Positions 24,310 to 35,700 of a stretch of 64,000 bases of DNA are shown one piece after another. Below the pieces are notes generated by a model. That model saw only the letters and a program-made list of their open reading frames with translations. It did not search any database and was not told the origin of the DNA. Origin of the DNA: Multifurca ochricompacta (taxonomy: Eukaryota > Basidiomycota > Agaricomycetes > Russulales > Russulaceae); contig WTXG01000003.1 in assembly GCA_022496185.1 (NCBI GenBank), positions 992,001 through 1,056,000 of the forward strand, given 5' to 3'. Position 1 is the first letter of the stretch. The number at the start of each line of letters is the position of its first letter. The translations under genes and the position numbers were made by a program.

Positions 24310-24757
24310 CTGGCTTTATCTGCTCATTTTCTTCGACGACCATCGTATAATACCGGAAATACGCAACCTCCCGGCCAGTCACCTCAGGGAAGTGTATCAT
24401 CATCTCTTCCTTCCTCATGTTAGCCTCCAGACTTGGTAGGCTGACAGTCCGGAAAGACCGTCTCGACAACTGTGATGGGGGTCCACGCGTTATGGCCGAT
24501 TAAAAGAGATGTAGTATTGTAGTGAATAGTGAACTGACATCTGTCCTTGCACTTGAAAACTTAAATAACGCGCCCGTTTGAGGGCTAACGTTGCGATGCT
24601 GGCGATGTTTGAGCAAAGGGGAATAAAATCCCATTCATATCCTTCAGCTAAGACAAACAGCAGTGGGTACATCCTAAGTCGTGGGTCATAAGGGTCGTTA
24701 CAGTCGTACATAGCCGTAAAAAGTATAAAAATAGGCAGAAAATAGGCAGAGAAATCG
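24310..24757. other. Intergenic DNA right of the hAT-like element
   Basis: No gene is called. Joined to the left flank by deleting the element and one duplicate, a 67-codon open frame with a hydrophobic stretch appears (see findings). Confidence 0.4.
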
Positions 24758-26631
24758 TCACCGCACGTTTGTGCCCTCTGCGATCTTATCGGTTACGTCA
24801 CGCCAGAAAGTTTCCCATCGTTGTTTCCTTGTTGAAGTGTGCTCGCGTGTAAATCAGGGGTCATCACTGAGGAGTCCGTGGGGGCAGGAGAGCCATACGC
24901 CTGGGACTGAGCAGCTGCGATGCGGTCCACTGCACGGATGAGCGATGGCGTCATTGGTACTGCGCCAACAGGAGCCACAGGGCTGCAATGTTTGAGCCGT
25001 GCCGCGCGAGAAACGGTGGCTTCCAACCCGGTGAGTCGCGTTGTTCGGCTGTGTGTGGCTGTGCTTTGGTCACGTCCTCGTAGTCAGAATACTCTGTTGC
25101 ACCGCCGTCGTTGCCTTCCAAACCAGCATACTTCGCCGCGGTCGCCTTTTTTGAATCTTTCGCAGGAGAGAGGCGCTGAGAGCCCGTAGTAGATCCATTC
25201 GTAAGTGTCACACTGGAACGTGTCGAGGTACGACGCGCCAATGGCGGTGGGGTAGACAACGGGTCATCCTCGTCGTCCGAGCTGAGATCCTCAGGGTCTA
25301 TCGCGTCAAACTTGACTGCCTCGCGTTTGCGGTACCCATGGCTCTCCGCTTTTTTCAAACCGAGCAGGCGAGAAAGAGGACGGTGACTTTGCTTGGGACG
25401 AGGTGAATCAGTAAAGGTAAAGGCTTGTTGCATAGCTGGCCTCTTTGAAAGGACGCCTGGACGACGATGATCGAAGGACAATGGCGAAGAGGAAGAATGC
25501 TTATCGCCAGGGGGGGGGAAGTAGTCAGATACGACAGATGGCTTGGACTGTTGCGTCCGGGGGAAAAGTCGTTCCCAGAAACTGTATGAAAGCGGCTGGA
25601 AGACCCCCGCCCGGTCACGGGAAGTGGGAAGTGAAGAGGCATACTCAACGAGGTACATGTCCCATTCCTAAATCGATGCGGTCAAAGACAAGCGTAATGG
25701 TACAAGCGAAAAACTTGCCTCGTCGGGATTCCCCCCACAAAATTTCTTCAACGCCCAATCTGCAGAGCAACCAGCTATGAGGATGAACCAATAGCCAGCA
25801 CTGAGGACTCGTTCAATCCCAATACCCCAACCATTCCCATCCGCTATAAAAAGGCGCTCCCAGACGTTTGACCAGGGTTGGATGTGTGCAAGCAGGGAAA
25901 TGGATATGGTCAAGCCGAACGCCCCCGTGGCACATGCGGTGAGGCGAATGGAGTTGCGTTGAGTACGCGCAGATGGGAGCACTGTCAAAATGCAACAAAT
26001 GGGGGCCAGCAATGCAAGAAAATGCGCCGTGTCAAAAGATTGGGGTGAATTGAGATGGACAGGGCAAGCGCTAGTGAAGTTCTAGAAGGATATCAATGAG
26101 ATACATTCTCATGTCGAGAAGTTGGATGAATTTACCCGCCGGTAATACCCACGAATGCAAATGCGGCGAGTCTGAAAAGACCGGAGAAGATGGAGAATGG
26201 AACGGAGGTTAGGACCCAGACTGCCAAGAAAGACTTTGAACTCAAGGGGGTGGAAGTCGTTTCATTGGGAGCAATCAACGCGAGAAACGTCGATAAATGA
26301 ACTATGCAGTCCTCAGCGATTTTTTAAGCAGGATACAATGCAGAACGAGACGAAACGCACGTCCGAATGAATACCCGATGGCTACCCCACCAAGGCCACC
26401 CTGTAGGTAAAGGTGGAGCCGCTTTGGTCTCTTGGTAAGGTTGAATGACCCGGGAACCTGCAAAGCACTGCTGCGAGGCTGAAAAGATCGCGTGCGGTCA
26501 AGAGTAAGGAAAGAACCGGCAAATGCAAGGAGAGTAGATAGGACGAGAAGGGGGATCGCGTAGGCGAGGCGGTAAGGTGTGGATAGTAAAAGATCGGTCA
26601 ATTCTATCAAAGAGTGGTCTGTAGTGGTCAT
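24758..26631 (-). CDS. Multi-pass membrane protein, DUF4203/TM7S3-TMEM198-like
   Basis: Exons are 26361-26631, 26136-26301, 25719-26081 and 24758-25667. The N-terminal half has about seven hydrophobic helices (AYAIPLLVLSTLLAFAGSFL, LQGGLGGVAIGYSFGLHL, IFSGLFRLAAFAFVGITGG, LSAGYWFILIAGCSADWAL). The second half is cytosolic and disordered. It ends in the conserved-looking WETFWRDVTDKIAEGT. Three single-base deletions (near 26016, 25033 and 24820) must be assumed, and with them the total is exactly 571 codons. Intron 3 (25668-25718) is GC-AG with an ideal donor GCAAGT, joining NPDE to EWDMYLVEYA. Function is unknown. The family name is from memory of helix order, not a search. Confidence 0.75.
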
Positions 26632-26773
26632 GACAGCTTAATGGTCGTAAATGCGTCTCAGATCGTGAGTTGATGGTCGTGCAGGTACATATAAGTACAA
26701 CAAGAGGAGAGTGTACGTGGGCGATGAGGATGAAGCCTTAACTTAAGGCTCGGACCCCGGTTTGAAGGAGATA
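26632..26773. promoter_or_regulatory. Divergent promoter, membrane protein / CoA transferase
   Basis: 142 bp lie between the two starts. Nothing specific is recognised. Confidence 0.4.
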
Positions 26774-28547
26774 ATGGCACTTTGCCACAGACCGTTATGG
26801 TCACGATTACTGCTACTACGGTTACAAGTACACCCCAAAGCTTTCTCGTCTATCAGGTTCAAATCTTCTTATGGCAGAGGAATTGAGCCCCCACTGAAGG
26901 GAATTCGAATCCTTGATTTGACTCGCGTTCTTGCAGGCCCAATGGCAACGATGCTCCTCGCAGACCTTGGGGCAGACGTGATAAAGGTCGAGCAAATAAA
27001 TCATGGTGACGATACCCGTTGAGCATCATCATTTGCCTTGTCCTTCGTCTCAGTGCACTCATTGACATGGATAGGGTCCTGGAACCCTCCCGCTGCGCCC
27101 CTTTCTGAAGATGCGCCAAAAACCTCTTCCCATCTTCCTCCCGAGTCTGCTTATTTTCTCGCAGCTAACCGAAACAAGCGCTCCATTACTGTTAACTTCA
27201 AAAGACCCGAGGGCCTGGAAATATTGCATAAGCTCGTCGCTCAAACCGACGTATTGGTGGAGAACTTCATACCCGGAAAATTGGATTCCATGGGACTCGG
27301 CTATGCGCAATGTAGCGCTATCAACGATAGATTAATTTATGCGTCCATCACCGGTGAGTAGTCTGCTCCCTGCGCGCCCGTGCGTCTTTTCCGTTAAGAT
27401 CGGTGTTCTTCAGGCTATGGACAAACAGGTCCGTATCGAAAAGCGTCGGGTTATGATGTCGTAATCGAGGGCGAGGCGGGGCTTATGCACATGTAAGTAA
27501 AATATCAGAGGCATTTTGACGACCTGAATGACGCGTGTCCTGATTCCAAAGTTCTCAGAACCGGAGAACCTGACCGTCCGCCATCCAAAGTCGGCGTCGC
27601 TGTGACTGACATCTCAACTGGCTTGTATGCCCACGGTGCCGTCATGGCGCTCTCATCTCCCGGCAAAAGACTGGGAAGGGTGTCTGGATCGACTGTAATT
27701 TATTCGAGTCGCAAGTGCGTAATCCTTGGCTAAGGTGTTCTCCACACGCCGGATCTGATGGGTTTTAGATCGCTGGCCTTGCGAACATTGCATCCAACTA
27801 TCTCATCGCTGGAAAGGAAGCTCAAAGACACGGCACATCCCATCCCTCAATCGTTCCTTACCAAGTGTTCCCGTGCAAAGATGGGTATATTTTGATCGGT
27901 GCTGGCAACGATAAACAGGTGCGGTCCCTTTGCTTTCCAAATTGCACTCAATGCAAATGTTTTTTTCCAGTTCAGACTTCTTGCGGAAAAAATACTTCGT
28001 CGGCCTGAGCTGGGTTATGACCCAAAATTCAGCACAAATGGTGCAAGAGTAGCTAACCGTGAGGTCCTGGTGAAAATTATTACGGAAACGCTCATGCAAG
28101 AACCTCTGGACCATTGGCTTGAATTATTCGATGGACTCGGGTAAGCATTGATCCAGGATGTTGTCTGACTTGAACTGAGTGGTTCAAGTGTTCCATTCGG
28201 GCCCATCAATAACATCCAGCAGACGTTTGAGCACCCTCAAGCCGTTGCGCGTGGGGTGGTTGTAGAAGTCGAAGTAAGGATTCAGCCTACCTTGCAAACA
28301 CACACTCTAAGTTTTTCTTAGCACCCGCGTGCTGGAAAGATCAAGTTAGTAGGCCCTGCTGTCACATATAACGGGAAGAAGATGCCAGTGATCAAACCCC
28401 CACCATGGCTTTCTGAACATACTGATGAGGTGCGCCCTCGCATCACAATCTCCTCAACTGTATCGAATTGACTGTGAGCAGGTACTTAGAGAGCTGGGAT
28501 ATGACGAAGAGCTCATCTCACAGTTTCGGAAGGATGGAATTGTATAA
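26774..28547 (+). CDS. Family III (CaiB/BaiF) CoA-transferase, probably mitochondrial
   Basis: Nine exons run 26774-27017, 27075-27353, 27414-27492, 27559-27714, 27769-27918, 27971-28140, 28189-28273, 28322-28429 and 28482-28547. The N-terminus is basic and lacks acids (presequence-like). It leads into the family start [20 protein letters not shown], with the catalytic Asp in [13 protein letters not shown]. Later come [16 protein letters not shown], the [15 protein letters not shown] block, [10 protein letters not shown] and [20 protein letters not shown]. The closest known type is succinate/glutarate-CoA transferase (SUGCT), but substrate is not readable. One base is missing near 27648-27652; restoring it gives 446 codons. 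Confidence 0.88.
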
Positions 28548-28647
28548 AGCGAGAATATGTCAGAGCCTGCTGTAAGTAAGACACTGGCTCTAGAATTCAC
28601 GGGTTCGTACGTCTTTGGCAGATAGCTGCACAGGAAAACACCTTCGA

Positions 28648-29731
28648 TTACCTCCTGCGAAACTCCTTCTCTGCCTCTTGTACCCAACAACCGACCTTCT
28701 CCCAAATGTCCTTCGCTCCTTTGTCCCACTCTAGCTTCTTACTCTCAACGCATTCAACACACACGCCCTCTTCTTGCCAGGACCTAGACGCGATCCGAGC
28801 AAGGGTTTCAAGTGGGCGCCCTACTCCACCATCAGCGAGTGCAGGGGTGATCACGTCAGTCATCCAACGGTCTGCGATAATGTCCGTGCATGCCATATGC
28901 GATGCGGCACCGACAGTGAATAGAACGGGTGTAAAATCTGCAATGAGGAGGGCGAGCAAGCGATGGCAGATGCGAATTGTGCGCGGGGAAAGCGCGGGGT
29001 GTGGTGCGCCTATGTCCGATGCATCGTAAATATGGGAATCAGAGGTATCATATTCCCCCTTTGGATCGAAATTAGTTGATGTGGCCACACTATAAACCAA
29101 CGCTTTCTTGGTCTGCCGGGGAAGGGGAGGGGGGGGGTGTTAATGAAGCCTGTCTTCCAGCTGCTGCACAATAGCGGTACCTCTAAATTAATGTCGTACT
29201 GCAAAGCAAGTTCAAGCGCTTCCTCTAGATGCTTAGTGCGATGTAGATGCGTGAAAGGGGTAGACCCGCCGGGGAAATGAGCGGCAAGATCACGATTTGC
29301 TAGCTCGAATATTGAAGGAAAAGCAAGTAATTGAGGGGACGATGCTCGCAAGATAGAGGCGAGCTGATGGAACGAGCTCTCGGGCCTTAGTGGACTGTGG
29401 GGACAGTGTCAGGTTCAGGTTCACCCACGGATGATATCATGTACGAACGAGCTTACGAGTGATGGTACAAGTGCGCTAACAAGGCCTCAAAGTCCTCGAT
29501 TGTGATACCCAGGTCATCCGGAATGGCCACAACCGGGATTTGTGCGTCCTCGATAGTCCTCGATAACGCGAGAGTTGCGGGGTCCAGAGGATCAAGTAGC
29601 CATGCTGTGAACTTGGTTGAGTGCTTATCGAGAATTGACTGGTGCACTTTATACATGAACGGTGCTAAACTGATAATAACGGAGCCATCGTCAAACCAGA
29701 ACCGGTCAGTTTTTTTGCAACTCGAAGCCAT
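28648..29731 (-). CDS. BTB/POZ domain protein
   Basis: Exons 29457-29731, 29181-29394 and 28648-29112 give 317 residues, all in phase. The BTB core reads DRFWFDDGSVIISLAPFMYK, VHQSILDKHSTKF, then VVAIPDDLGITIEDFEALLA and a helical extension. This architecture is common and much expanded in Agaricomycetes. Such proteins often act as dimerising adaptors, but no partner is indicated here. It converges with the CoA-transferase, 100 bp between stops. Confidence 0.85.
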
Positions 29732-29841
29732 TTGCAAGTGCAAGTGCGCAAGTGATAGATGAACTGATAGATGATGGATGAAAGGGAAGCGTTAGTGCAA
29801 TTATAATATTTTGTATATTTTGAATATGTTATTCAACTGTG

Positions 29842-29937
29842 TGCCCCATGGCTGAGTTGGTTACAGCGTCCGACTGTTATCCTTTCTTTAAGGGCAGCGG
29901 TATCGGAAGGTCGTGAGTTCGAGCCTCACTGGGGCAG
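29842..29937 (+). tRNA. tRNA-Asn (GTT) with a 22-nt intron
   Basis: The acceptor TGCCCCA pairs with TGGGGCA, with discriminator G. The D arm is GCTG..CAGC. The anticodon stem is TCCGA/TCGGA with loop C-T-GTT-A and the intron at 29880-29901, the canonical position after base 37. The T arm is GTGAG-TTCGAGC-CTCAC. A T6 run at 29951-29956 serves as the Pol III terminator. The body closely matches fungal tRNA-Asn (GTT). Confidence 0.93.
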
Positions 29938-31999
29938 TAATTAAACAACATTTTTTGTTGTTTTTGCGGTCATATTCTAGTTCTCGAGAGACTCATTCGC
30001 ACATGGCCACAGAGACAAAAGACAGAAGGACAGAAGAGAGAGAGAGAGAGAGAGAGAGGTTGTGTTGTGATTTGTCACGAACGCATTATCCTCACCCACT
30101 TACCTTTTCTTTTCTTCCTTTTCTTGTCTGTCCGACGGGCAAACCCGTTATCTGGGCAGTTGTCAAGTTCCGAGGACAAAGCTCCGGAGCTCATCCATCT
30201 CCGCACCATCACGGTACCGCAACTTCTGGATGAGAATTTTAGAATTATATCGGTGGGTTCAGGGGATTCATGAGTCACAAATAGACTCTCTTAAAAATAA
30301 ACCTTTGATTTTTAATCAGTGAAGGCTGTGCGACTGTCGCGATTTTCCCCTGTCCGTCTTACTTGATGACTGAAGGAAGAAACTGAAAACTCTGATCCTT
30401 GATAACTGATTATGGGCTACCTACAGAGATGTGCACCCCCTCAATAAACGAGTTGTTGAATAGAGATCTCCGCATTCAATCCAACTCCGTTATAATAGTA
30501 ACCCCTCTTTAAGCGAAAGCAAATTAGCAGATTCACATGATAAATGGCAGAAAATGCGCATCGCGGTCTCCCCCGGGATTGGTGGGGTTATACTGAGATT
30601 GCCACAATATCACAATACACAATGTTCAGTTATCGGGGGGAGAGAAGGGGGGGTTGTTCGCAATCGACCCCGCAATTTACCCCGAGAGGGTCCTCCTACC
30701 TATTTCAGACATTGTCCTATACATACAAAGCGAGCTAGCTCTGATAATCATCTTATTGTAGTTTTTTTTGGGGGGATTTCGGTGGAACCACTGGGCACCG
30801 GCAGGTGCTCATGCTCCAAAAGTGCCATGCCACATGCCACATACCACATGCAACCAACCCGACCTCTAAACGCGCAGTTAGTACGCAGCAGCGCGCCACG
30901 CAGCAAACTGGTTGGGGGGATTTCGTGTACATGCCTGCAACCTGGGACAGCTGATGGGGGTCACCAGGGGTTAACTTTACGGGCGGCGAGCAACTCGCAG
31001 CAAGCCCTGCCACGATGCCGAGACTAGCGGAATCGCAGCTTTTTCTGTTTTTTCTTTTTCTGACTGAATCCGAATCCGATCCCTCCTCCGGTTTTGTCGG
31101 CCTTCCCCCTGCAGCACGCCCTGCGACACGCGGCACACCGCCTCGATAAAAGAATCGGGGGGTTGGCCTGCGCCCTGACCACACAGCGCTGACTGGCTCA
31201 TCAGCAGAGGACGGCACGGGCCACGTATGCCCCCCTTTTATGCCTTCCTGCCAAGTCTCACTCACTGCCGGCAGTAGCCTATCTGTGGAGGTACAGCGTA
31301 CCACTCACTTGTCCCTATTTTACTCACAACAACGAAACCAATAACCAATTTTCAGGAGAGACACGATTATTTCGAACCGTGCAGCGGCCAATCGTTTCAC
31401 GGCGGTGGTACAACCTCAGGTCATCCATCGCTAAACATGGCATGTCGTAGACAAGTAACCACTGACATTGATCTCAACGTGAACTCGTAACAAATCGAAT
31501 AGTCTCTTTTAGTTCATTGGCTCAGCGAAACAGGACCCTGATCATGTCCCCGCAAAAAGAAGATTTGTGTAAGACGACTTCTTTTAACAATATCGTGAAT
31601 ATCGTGAATAAATGCCTATCATGGAGAGAAACGTGATGTCGTGATGTGGGTGGAGGGGGTTCAATCGACGCGCAAAATAGATCTAAGCACATACACCGTT
31701 GAGAGATAAAGATGGGAAGAAAGAGGAATCATATCTTGGAGTCAACGGAAAGTGGGTCGGAGCTGGTAGGTGTATAAAAAAAGCAATGCGGCGGGAAGAA
31801 GAGGAAAGACTGGTCAAACAGGACCGGGCATCTTTTCACAAATAGGTGTGGTGATGCCAATATGCCGGCAGGCACTTATGCTATAGTGCAATCGTTGTGC
31901 CCAACCATGATACACGGCAGTGAGCCGCGGTCGAAAACCAGAGAAGACGATGTCATAGTAGACCCTGTCGAGGTGATAATTGTTGGATAGGTGTGAGCG
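29938..31999. other. Gene-poor region with simple repeats
   Basis: About 2 kb hold no supported gene. A (GA)n run lies at about 30034-30059. A short CATGCCACA-like array occurs near 30827-30853. A 183-codon minus-strand ORF at 30753-31304 shows no motif and overlaps these repeats. Confidence 0.45.
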
Positions 32000-32759
32000 T
32001 CAAGCGCCAAATTTGCGTTTGATCCGTCTCTGTGCGCGAAAGATGGAGAAACGAAGGCTGAGAGTGAATGCCTGCCACTGGCGGCGGAATTGCTGACCAC
32101 AGGTGGGACTGAAAGGGATCGCGCATAAGGTTGGAGAGATCGAGAAAGATAAGACAAGGGGGTACTTACGTCCAGTCAGGTATCTCCTGACGCACTGGCA
32201 CGTATCTCACTTGCTTAGGTGGTTGGAGAATGACGTCGGGTTCATCAACCACTCTTAGAGAGGTTTCATGGTGCGGAGAGTGGCTCCTAGAACGGTACTT
32301 GTGACGGATGCGGCTCTGACTGGATCGGTCCTCGATAACTTCCTCGAAAGAACGGCGGGCGTGGGGTAAAGACTGCTCATAAGCAGAATAGCGAGCACGA
32401 CGTCGCTCGCGAGGAGAGACACTACGAAGGCGGGTACGTTCATCGAAATCATCATGATCCAGTTCGTCGTCGTCATCAGCACCACGCTCCCAAGCGGGAC
32501 GGCGTGGGAGAGCGGCTACCACCGGAAAGTGGCGGTAGTCTGGATCGTGGAGATTACCATCGGTGTCGGCGTACACAGAGGTTGGTGAGGAAGAAGAGGA
32601 GGAGGACATGTATGAAGGATCAAGGATACGAGAAACATCTGCCACCTTTGGTTGGCGATAATGGGAGAAGTGGCGCTTAGGAGGGGATGTCGTAGTTATT
32701 GAGTGAGGTAGGCGCATTGGAAGATCGTATTGAAAGGGTGGAGACATTGTTGCTGTCAT
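32000..32759 (-). CDS. Conserved-looking hypothetical protein, Arg/Ser/His-rich
   Basis: Two exons (32170-32759, 32000-32108) make 232 residues. The start MTATMSPPFQYDLPMRL was chosen because the upstream in-frame extension is pyrimidine-repeat DNA. The middle has poly-Ser, an acidic DDDDELDHDDFDE patch, and SR-like SPRERRRARYSAYEQ and KYRSRSHSPHHE. The spliced C-terminus is an organised amphipathic basic helix (WQAFTLSLRFSIFRAQRRIK then RKFGA), which suggests a real gene. No known family is recognised. It stands alone in a gene-poor stretch. Confidence 0.65.
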
Positions 32760-35700
32760 TGTTGAAGAGGGGGAGAGGAGAGGAATAGAATCAACTTTTA
32801 GGAAGAGAGGAGATGAGAGGAGAGAGAGGAGGGAGAGGTAATGATTTCGTGTACATTCGGGAGTTCGGGATTTAATACTAACTAAGACCAAGACGTCTTA
32901 AGACAGACAGACAGACACTACTCGGTGAGTGGCTAAGTGGCTGGGTGGCTGAGAGTGGCTGGGTGGCTGGGCATGGTAATAGTTAAGTTGAGCCTAAATC
33001 CGGGTAAATGAATTTAAATCGGGAAATTTTCATCTCGGCCTTTTCTCATCACATCACATCATCTCCATCGACATCTCACTCACACTCACTCACTGACTCA
33101 CTCACTCTCACTTGCTGACTCACTCACTCCTCATCATCCCTCATCATCCCCTCATCATCCATCATCCCCTCATCCTTCGCTCTCACATCCTCACCCTCAC
33201 TCTCACCCTCTCACCATAACACATAATCATCATTCATATTCATAATCATTCATTCATTCATGAAGAACTTCATACACTACACCCTTATTCTCCCCACCCC
33301 TAACCCGTCTACTCCGGCCCTTTGACAACCGTTGGTCTGCGCCCCTCATTTTTCGGTTCGGTCCGCCCCAGAGCGCCCACCCCTTCTTCCTCTCTCCGTC
33401 CCCGTCCCCGTCCCCATCCCCATCCCCGTTCCCATCCCCGTCCCCGTGCATATCGCACCGACACATCTTTTGACCGCTTTCGGTTATCCTTCGCCCCTTC
33501 GCCCCAAACTCCGAGCACCCATCATCATCATCATTATCACCATCTTCTCTCATTCTCATTCTCATTATCGATGCCTTCTGCTGGTCCCCCCTTTGGGAAA
33601 GTTCCCCCGGATCCATCAGCTTGCTTCTCAGGCGCTTTTAATGATCCACTTCAAAGGAGGCAAAAAAAAATGTATTGGGTGATTGTGGATGAGCTTCCTT
33701 TTCCGCGCGTGTTCCGCTTTGTAGTTTCCCGTTTGTATTGTATGTTATAGTCACTTGTTGCTCGCTCGCCACTCGCCACCAACATCTATTCCATTCACAT
33801 TCAGATAGATAACTCGCTTCCCAATATCATTCTTCCTCGATAACTCATCTCTTATTGTAAGCTGAATCTCCTCTCTCGTTCTCGCTCGTATAATAATAAC
33901 TTAAACTCGGGCCTGGCCAGGGCCAAAGGCGTATTAAATGCGCCGGTGGCGGGAATGGCCCGACGTCATTCATTGGATTGACTCAAGTCGTATTAGTTTG
34001 ACACGCTTCTTTCGCATTGCGTTGCGTCTTGCTAATTTTTTATTTTTATTTTTTTTCTAGAAAGTAGTCGTGTATTGTACTTTACTTTACTGTATTGTAT
34101 TGTATTGTATTGTATTACCTTTGTTCCTTTCATGGTTGATAATGATTTTCTTCATCTCATCGTTTTTAGGGGATGTTTTACTTTACTTCACCTCAGGCTC
34201 TGGCTCTGGCTCTGGCTCTGGCTACGCAACGTGTTGTGAACGAGGCCAACTGGTGCCAAGTTCCTGGCCTGGCAAACCAAAACAAGGATATGCGCATAAG
34301 CCACACTAAAGTGTCAATGCACGCGACTTTATATATACTATATACATCCATGGCCATAATCGTGAGATGATGTTCATTTATCTCAAAACCCTCCAGAGAA
34401 AATACGTGGGATGGACGCCGGGTCTATAAACGATCTCATAGCGTCTACATAGGCCCTTCATCTGTCCTGAATGCCGTGCCCTGCACTCATCACAGCCGTG
34501 ACGAATGGCAAGCTCCCATCTATGGAGACACTCGCTCGAGTTCACTAGATTCTCGGATCGTACTTCTCACACCCCGATGAGCTCGAGTCACAGGGGTCGT
34601 GTGTCATAAATTTGGAAAATTCGCCCACATACGATCCCTTGGCAGAAATCCTTAGAACACATCGCCACAAACCGAGACTACACTTCTACCATAGAACCGC
34701 AGTGACGGTCTGCAAATGCCCGGAAGGGCAGTCCATGCGTTTGTTTGTTTGTTTGTTTTTGGTGAGGAGAGGATCGTCGTATATCCAAGGAAGGTAAGGG
34801 ACCGACGCGTGGCGCACGCGAGGACGGGCGCATGTATGTCGCTGCGGCAATTACATTTAGCGAAAGTCTCACCAGAGAGTGTGGGTGACATGAACATGTC
34901 CGGGCTCAGCGGTGGGGTCACTCCTCCGGTGACAGTCCATCGAGCGAAGATCAACGAAACAGGATAGGACGTGTCCCTAAGTTCGAGCGGCTCCCACTGG
35001 CTGGGGGTTGTGGATACCTCGCTTCAGAGTCTCCGACGTACTCGCCATCACCTGATAGAGAATTTAGCCAATTATTTGGCAGGCCTAAGTGATGCACATT
35101 GCAAGAATCGATGAAAGCAAGATCTAGCCGCAAGCCAGGAGTCAGAGAAACCAGCAGATTGGAGATCCGTCCTGCTATTTGGAGTATAATTCAGTAGCAC
35201 TTCGTCCAGAAGCCCGCAAACAGTGCAAACATGCGCGGAAGTCGCGTTTGGGGCTTGCAACAGCGAACTTGAGGGCAAGGTAGCCGATCAGAGTGGCCGC
35301 CGGAGGAATGCAGCACAAGTGATTGATGATCGCTGCGGTGTTGTGACTGCCCCCCCCGGAAATTTCTGTGCAGGAAAATCAGACGGTGTGCGGTGACCTC
35401 AGATGGCAGCGTATATGGATCATACACGAAGTACTAACGACAGGAGGCCAGCCGTTACTGGCGAGAGTAACGTTTGAGTGTCACAGCCCTTGATTAATTG
35501 CCGTTCACTTTGGACCCGAAATGGAGACGCTGCATCTAGGTTCGTGGGCTGGTGAGGTGCATGCTCTTGTGCATGTATGGAGAGAGAGCGAGAAGACGAA
35601 AAGAACAGGTCGACCACATGGTTAGGACTGCTGCCGGTCATGACAAGTGGGCGAAAGTTGATACCTACTATCATTAGTTATAACATTGTAGGTATGGCGA

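Noticed and set aside
26082..26152. Alternative donor GTGGGT for intron 2 of the DUF4203-like gene, avoiding a frameshift
   Set aside because: It works in phase but removes the conserved-looking GITGG / TSLALALSISIHPNLL helix; the one-base-deletion model gives an exact codon count and better fits the fold.
30753..31304. 183-codon minus-strand ORF
   Set aside because: Built over short direct repeats (CATGCCACA-like) and homopolymers; no recognisable domain or splice-supported extension.
33254..33616. Gly/Asp-repeat ORF (GDGDGDGD..)
   Set aside because: A translation of the CCCCGT/CCCCAT hexamer array; simple-repeat artefact.
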